44,161 nucleotides of DNA from an uncultured Eubacterium sp. (GTDB lineage Bacteria; Bacillota_A; Clostridia; Lachnospirales; Lachnospiraceae): assembly GCA_948468465.1 (NCBI GenBank), contig CAOKJJ010000015.1, positions 1 to 44,161 on the forward strand, read 5' to 3'. A program made the position numbers and the translations under genes. Shown here piece by piece: positions 39,602 to 44,161 of this stretch (position 1 is the stretch's first letter; every line of letters starts with the position of its first letter). The notes under the pieces are model-generated. The model saw only the letters and a program-made list of their open reading frames with translations. It ran no database searches and was not told the DNA's origin.

Positions 39602-41707
39602 ATGATCAAGTTTGGTAAAGGAGTCGTAAAATTCAGAATACCGATTTTAATCCTCAGCTTCCTGCTGCTGGTTCCGTCTGTCATAGGTTATGTTAATACC
39701 CGGATCAATTATGATATTTTGTCGTATTTGCCGGAAGATATTGAGACAATGAAAGGGCAGGACATCTTGCTGGAGGAGTTTGGAACAGGGGCTTTTTCGG
39801 TAGCTGTCGTAGAAGGAATGGAAAGCAAAGATGTGGCGGCACTAAAGAGTGAGATCGAACAGATCGACCATGTCAAAACCGCCCTTTGGTATGATTCTCT
39901 GGCGGACCTGTCGGTGCCGATGGAGCTGCTGCCAGCAGATATAGAAGAAAAATTTGAAAATAAAGAGAAAAATTCTACGCTGATGATCGTCATGCTGGAC
40001 ACCTCTATGTCGGCAGATGAGACGCTGGAAGCGGTGGAACAGATCCGGGGACTTACAGAGAAACAGTGTCTGCTGAGCGGAATGTCAGCAGTGGTAGCTG
40101 ATATTAAAAAAATATGCAACAGCGAAGCGATTATGTATGTTGCGATTGCGTCAGTGCTGTCGGCGATTGTGCTGTCACTGACGATGGATTCATTTTTAAT
40201 CCCGTTTTTCTTTTTATTAAGTATTGGAATGGCGATTATTTATAATCTGGGAACGAATTTTATAGCGGGAGAGATTTCTTTTATTACGCAGGCGCTGGCG
40301 GCAGTGCTGCAGCTTGCGGTAACGATGGATTATTCCATATTTCTCTGGCACAGTTATCAGGAAAACCAGGAACGCTATGTCGGGGATAAAAAACGAGCGA
40401 TGGCACATGCGATATCCAATACGGTATCGTCTGTTGTAGGAAGTTCCATTACAACGGTTGCGGGCTTTCTTGCCATGTGCTTTATGACATTTACACTAGG
40501 ACTGGATCTGGGTATTGTCATGGCAAAAGGTGTTGTGTTTGGCGTGATTGGATGTGTTACGATATTGCCGGCCATGATTCTCGTATTTGACGGAGCGATT
40601 GAAAAAACAAGACATCGGGCGATCATACCGGATTTGGGAAGAATCGGCAATTTTGTTACGAAAAAATATGTGATGTTCGCGGCACTGTTTCTCATTGTTT
40701 TAGGGCCTGCGCTGTATGGATATACGCACAATCAGGTTTATTATGACCTGGCTGGCACTCTGCCGGACAATCTGGAAAGCGTGATGGGAAATACAAAGCT
40801 GGAAGAAGATTTTCAGATGGGTGCGACGCATATTATTATTGCGGACAGCAATCTGGATGCAAAACAGGCGAGGGCGATGCTGGGCGAGCTGAAAGACGTA
40901 AAGGGGATCAAGCTTGTACTGGGCATGGATTCTGTGCGGGGGCCTGCCTTTCCGGAAGAGATGGTACCGGACTCTTATAAAGAAATACTTGATAACGGCA
41001 AATATCAGATGATGTTTTTAGCATCGGAATATAAGACGGCATCAGATGAGGTCAATGCGCAGTGTGATATGATCAAACAGATTATTAAAAAGTATGATTC
41101 CTCTGCAATGCTGATCGGTGAGGCGCCTTGCACACAGGATCTGATTACGATTACGGATAAGGATTTTAAGACGGTCAGTACAGTGTCAATTGTATTGATA
41201 TTTATCATTATCGCGGTTGTGTTAAAATCCATTTCGCTGCCGATCATTCTTGTTTCGGTGATTGAGTTTGCAATTTTTATCAATATGGGCATTCCTTCCT
41301 ACACAGGAACGGTACTGCCGTTTATCGCGTCTATCGTAATAGGGACGATTCAGCTCGGCGCGACGGTTGATTATGCGATATTAATGACCAATAAATACAA
41401 AAAGGCAAGATATCAGGGTGCACAAAAACAGGAGGCGGTGTCCTACGCACTCAACAGTTCCTTACAGTCGGTATTTGTAAGCGCACTGAGCTTTTTTGCG
41501 GCGACATTTGGCGTCGGGCTTTATTCCAGCATAGATATGATCAGTGCGCTGTGCGTGCTGCTGGCCAGAGGTGCAATTATCAGCCTTTTGGTAGTGGCGT
41601 TTATACTCCCGGCAATGTTTATGATCTTTGATAAAGTCATATGTAAGACGAGCGCTGGTTTTTTGAACAAAGACAAGAAAGTAAAGGCAGAATCTGTTAT
41701 GTCTTAG
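39602..41707 (+). CDS. MMPL/RND-type membrane exporter
   Basis: 701 aa from the ATG at 39602. Two repeats, each an external domain plus a 5-helix bundle: helix 1 at ~12-30 (FRIPILILSFLLLVPSVIGY), a first external domain (about 35-175), helices to ~345, helix at ~360, a second external domain, then helices to the end. DYSIFLWHSY and DYAILMTNKY are the two matching helix-4 segments with the proton-relay Asp of MMPL proteins. It is shorter than mycobacterial MmpL (~950) and is the form usual in Lachnospiraceae. The ribosome site is weak. It is followed by a YhgE-like partner after 54 nt. Substrate unknown, possibly lipid or toxic compound. Confidence 0.88.
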   Translation: MIKFGKGVVKFRIPILILSFLLLVPSVIGYVNTRINYDILSYLPEDIETMKGQDILLEEFGTGAFSVAVVEGMESKDVAALKSEIEQIDHVKTALWYDSLADLSVPMELLPADIEEKFENKEKNSTLMIVMLDTSMSADETLEAVEQIRGLTEKQCLLSGMSAVVADIKKICNSEAIMYVAIASVLSAIVLSLTMDSFLIPFFFLLSIGMAIIYNLGTNFIAGEISFITQALAAVLQLAVTMDYSIFLWHSYQENQERYVGDKKRAMAHAISNTVSSVVGSSITTVAGFLAMCFMTFTLGLDLGIVMAKGVVFGVIGCVTILPAMILVFDGAIEKTRHRAIIPDLGRIGNFVTKKYVMFAALFLIVLGPALYGYTHNQVYYDLAGTLPDNLESVMGNTKLEEDFQMGATHIIIADSNLDAKQARAMLGELKDVKGIKLVLGMDSVRGPAFPEEMVPDSYKEILDNGKYQMMFLASEYKTASDEVNAQCDMIKQIIKKYDSSAMLIGEAPCTQDLITITDKDFKTVSTVSIVLIFIIIAVVLKSISLPIILVSVIEFAIFINMGIPSYTGTVLPFIASIVIGTIQLGATVDYAILMTNKYKKARYQGAQKQEAVSYALNSSLQSVFVSALSFFAATFGVGLYSSIDMISALCVLLARGAIISLLVVAFILPAMFMIFDKVICKTSAGFLNKDKKVKAESVMS

Positions 41708-41761
41708 ACGGCGGAAGGAAGCCGCAGGAAGACGCAAGTACAATGGCAGGAGGCAGAAGCA

Positions 41762-43978
41762 ATGAAATATAGAGAATTGAAAGAAAAATATAAAAATAGA
41801 TTTTCCATACGTATGATGGCGGGAATTTTATGCGTGGCATTAGCGGCAGGCAGCTTTGGTGTGTATCAGCTGCATACAGACAAGGTATCCGCTGTGCATG
41901 CAGTGGTCGAAGAGGACGAAAGAGCTGCCAAAGCAGACGATGCGGATGCGCAGAAAAAAGAATCCGGGATGGCGGAGCAGCTGATATCTTTGATTGATTC
42001 AAATGCAGGAGATGCAGAAAATGAAGAAAATTCAAAAGAAGAGACGGTTTATTTGATTACAGACGCCCACGGGAATGTAAATCAGACCATCGTATCCAAC
42101 TGGCTGAAAAATGGTTCCGCAAATGCCGAAATACAGGATGTATCCGAGCTGTCTGATATTGAAAATGTAAAAGGCGACGAGACATTTACGCAGAACGGCA
42201 AAAATATTACCTGGCAGGCAAACGGACAGGATATTTATTATCGCGGAACTACGGATAAAGAAATGCCGATTTCCGAAAAGATCACTTACTATCTGGACGG
42301 AAGGGAAATTGCACCGGAACAGCTGGCCGGAAAAAGCGGCAAGGTTACGATTCGATTTGATTATACCAATCATGTCAAAACGAAAGCAAAGATCAATGGA
42401 AAACAAACCGATATCTATGTGCCGTTTACGGTAATATCCGGCATGGTTTTAAACGATGGGTTCCGCAATGTGCGGGTAAATAACGGCAGGGTATTGTCTG
42501 ACGGCAATAAAATCGTAGTGGCAGGCATTGCGATGCCTGGGCTGAAAGAAAGCCTGGCGATTGAGGAAGATGACTTTGATGAAGATTTTGAGTTTCCAGA
42601 GTATGTGGAAGTTACCGCAGATGTGGAGGACTTTTCCCTGGAAATGACCGTAACGGCAGCTATGGCAGGGCTATTGTCAGACAGCGGCTTTTCCGATGGA
42701 TTGGATTTTAGTGAATTGGATCAGACATTAGATGATATGTCAGATGCGATGAACAAGCTGAAAGACGGAGGCGGGAAGCTGGCCGACGGACTGGATACGC
42801 TCAATGACAGTATGGGAGGATTTTCCAACGGGGTAGATTCTCTTGCATCCGGTGTTGCTGCCTATACGGACGGGGCGTCAAAGCTGGCGGACGGCATCCA
42901 TACGTTAAGTAACAGCTCCGGCGCATTGGAATCCGGTGTCAGCACGCTGAATGCCAGTGCAAAGACCATCAGCGACGGTGTGCAGAAGCTGGATCAGACG
43001 CTGCATACAGAAATGTCAGAAAAAGAAAAGGCAGCAGTTCAAAAAGAAGTCGATCAGACGATCGGAAAGCAGTTTCAAAAGGGTACGGATACGTATCAGG
43101 CCATTTATGACGCAGCGGTGAACAACTTTGCGCAGACAATGACCAATGAGACTGCGGTAAAGACCGTACAGACGGGGATACAGGCCGGACTGCAGGCACA
43201 GGGGCTGACCTCGGAAGGCGTTGTGGCAGCACTGGCGCAATATTATGCGGCAAATGGATTTACAGATGCATCCGGACAGACCTATTCAGCGGAAGCGTGC
43301 CAGTCGATGGTGCCGGGAACGGAAACGACGTACGCGGCATTTTTTGCAAATGCCGTATTAAACGGCGGACTGTCCAATGCACTGGCAGGCGGCATTACAA
43401 GCGGGATTGCAAGCCAGGGCTCTGCTTCTGTTGGAGAAGCGGTAACAGGAGCGTGTGAAATGGCTGCAAAGCAGGCGGCGCAGGCGGCGGCAGTATCCGG
43501 GGCTGAGTCGGCAAAGCAGAAAATCGCGGCAGCGATCGAAGCAAAAGACGCAGGCAGCGGACACAGCCTGGTATCTGGGACAAAGGCGTTAAGCGAGGGA
43601 ACACAGCAGCTGGCGGAAAATATACCGACGCTTAAGAACGGAATCGGGCAGCTTGTGGCAGGAGCAGATGAACTGACAGGAAATAACGCTGCCCTTAAGG
43701 ACGGCGTGGCAAAATTATCGGATGGCGCAGGGCAGATCAGCGACGGTGCTGGAAAGCTTGGGGACGGCGCGCATGAGCTGAGTGACGGACTGGATGAATT
43801 TGATAAAAAAGCAGTGAAAAAGATGGTGGATGCTTATAACGGGGACGTGAAAGAACTGGCAGAGCGGTTAAAGGAGATCATGCGTGCAGGAGAAGATTAT
43901 CGGACCTTTAGCGGGGCATCGGAACATATGGATGCAACGACGAAATTTATCTTCCGGACAGACGGAGTAAAAAAATAG
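41762..43978 (+). CDS. YhgE/Pip-like secreted partner of MMPL exporter
   Basis: 738 aa; AGGAGG precedes the ATG. One N-terminal membrane helix (about 19-37, MMAGILCVALAAGSFGVYQL), then an external region. Residues ~335-420 and ~615-700 carry repeats of the L-x-D/S-G-x-x-x-L type (KLADGLDTLNDSMGGFSNGV, KLSDGAGQISDGAGKLGDGA), the long coiled-coil heptads of YhgE/Pip proteins. Between them lies an Ala/Gln-rich helical stretch. Unlike classical YhgE it has no C-terminal group of membrane helices. It is probably a surface-spanning partner that works with the MMPL protein just upstream. Confidence 0.8.
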   Translation: MKYRELKEKYKNRFSIRMMAGILCVALAAGSFGVYQLHTDKVSAVHAVVEEDERAAKADDADAQKKESGMAEQLISLIDSNAGDAENEENSKEETVYLITDAHGNVNQTIVSNWLKNGSANAEIQDVSELSDIENVKGDETFTQNGKNITWQANGQDIYYRGTTDKEMPISEKITYYLDGREIAPEQLAGKSGKVTIRFDYTNHVKTKAKINGKQTDIYVPFTVISGMVLNDGFRNVRVNNGRVLSDGNKIVVAGIAMPGLKESLAIEEDDFDEDFEFPEYVEVTADVEDFSLEMTVTAAMAGLLSDSGFSDGLDFSELDQTLDDMSDAMNKLKDGGGKLADGLDTLNDSMGGFSNGVDSLASGVAAYTDGASKLADGIHTLSNSSGALESGVSTLNASAKTISDGVQKLDQTLHTEMSEKEKAAVQKEVDQTIGKQFQKGTDTYQAIYDAAVNNFAQTMTNETAVKTVQTGIQAGLQAQGLTSEGVVAALAQYYAANGFTDASGQTYSAEACQSMVPGTETTYAAFFANAVLNGGLSNALAGGITSGIASQGSASVGEAVTGACEMAAKQAAQAAAVSGAESAKQKIAAAIEAKDAGSGHSLVSGTKALSEGTQQLAENIPTLKNGIGQLVAGADELTGNNAALKDGVAKLSDGAGQISDGAGKLGDGAHELSDGLDEFDKKAVKKMVDAYNGDVKELAERLKEIMRAGEDYRTFSGASEHMDATTKFIFRTDGVKK

Positions 43979-43998
43979 GGCTGAATCTGGCATAAATT

Positions 43999-44043
43999 CT
44001 CCTAAGCGGTAGGTCGGAGGTTCAAATCCTCTTAGCGATGCCA
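43999..44043 (+). tRNA. tRNA-Arg(CCU) 3' fragment, integration scar
   Basis: Exactly the last 45 nt of a tRNA: anticodon loop CTCCTAA (anticodon CCT at 44001-44003), 3' anticodon arm GCGGT, variable loop AGGTC, T-arm GGAGG-TTCAAAT-CCTCT, acceptor 3' strand TAGCGAT, then G and encoded CCA. The five bases in front (AAATT) cannot pair with GCGGT and no D-arm is present, so the 5' half is missing. Integrases of many islands recombine at the anticodon loop, leaving this kind of 3' fragment at one element end. Confidence 0.75.
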
Positions 44044-44048
44044 AAAAC

Positions 44049-44092
44049 TCCGCCGAAAGCATTGATTTTTCAAGGTTTTCGGCGTTTTTTAT
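44049..44092 (+). terminator. Terminator after tRNA fragment
   Basis: CGCCGAAA pairs with TTTCGGCG across an 18-nt loop, followed by T6. It presumably served the original tRNA-Arg gene. A second hairpin without T run (GATTAGCA/TGCTAATC, 44126-44152) follows near the window end. Confidence 0.75.
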
Positions 44093-44161
44093 TTCCAAAA
44101 AGAATTTGAACTCATAACAATGTCCGATTAGCAGGAGCGGTTTTTGCTAATCAAAATGCCT

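Overview
The window looks like chromosomal DNA of a spore-forming, low-GC Clostridia bacterium, most likely a gut Lachnospiraceae. The indicators are a class III fructose-1,6-bisphosphatase, an archaeal/eukaryal-type prolyl-tRNA synthetase, a short SpoIIE, yabP/yabQ/divIC, a CotS-family protein, and strong AGGAGG ribosome sites with frequent GTG and TTG starts. The genus assignment is an inference; no rRNA is present.

Layout. (1) 1-2147, minus strand: the end of an integrative or plasmid-like element, with a tightly overlapping chain of small genes running into a ParM/StbA-like actin gene cut by the window start. It abuts an aldo/keto reductase gene that stops being recognisable at about 2148. 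A tyrosine-recombinase remnant lies just beyond. (2) 3022-8034: a calcineurin-like phosphatase and fbp (plus), convergent on a sulfatase-fold LTA-synthase-like membrane protein (minus) across a 17-bp-stem terminator. (3) 8384-19087, plus: a proline-rich protein, a large exported protein ending in a degenerate C39-like domain, proS, cca, a CotS-like kinase-fold protein, a PEGA lipoprotein and a phosphohexomutase. (4) 19199-19892: two facing copies of a non-coding repeat, each with a perfect long hairpin of different stem sequence. This is the most unusual object in the window. (5) 19957-27914: a division/sporulation/housekeeping block. hup-rqcP-yabP-yabQ-divIC reads left and spoIIE-tilS-hpt-ftsH reads right, with divergent promoters; the spoIIE promoter has the 21-bp spacer typical of Spo0A-activated promoters. 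(6) 28280-33322: an intracellular GH13 enzyme, then an ECF-type sigma factor overlapping a membrane-anchored beta-propeller protein (probable regulator pair). (7) 33368-37397: a palindrome, an Rpn-family gene broken by an internal deletion, a flippase-like membrane protein, 37-bp tandem repeats, serine acetyltransferase and a three-domain Big_2 exported protein. (8) 37605-43978: a DUF308 protein, two small proteins, a TetR regulator, an MMPL exporter and its YhgE/Pip-like partner. (9) 43999-44043: exactly the 3' 45 nt of a tRNA-Arg(CCU), starting at the anticodon loop, which marks an element attachment scar.

Functional logic: the core is central carbon and glycogen-type metabolism, translation, sporulation and division. 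It is interrupted at both window ends by integration scars and in the middle by palindromic repeats.
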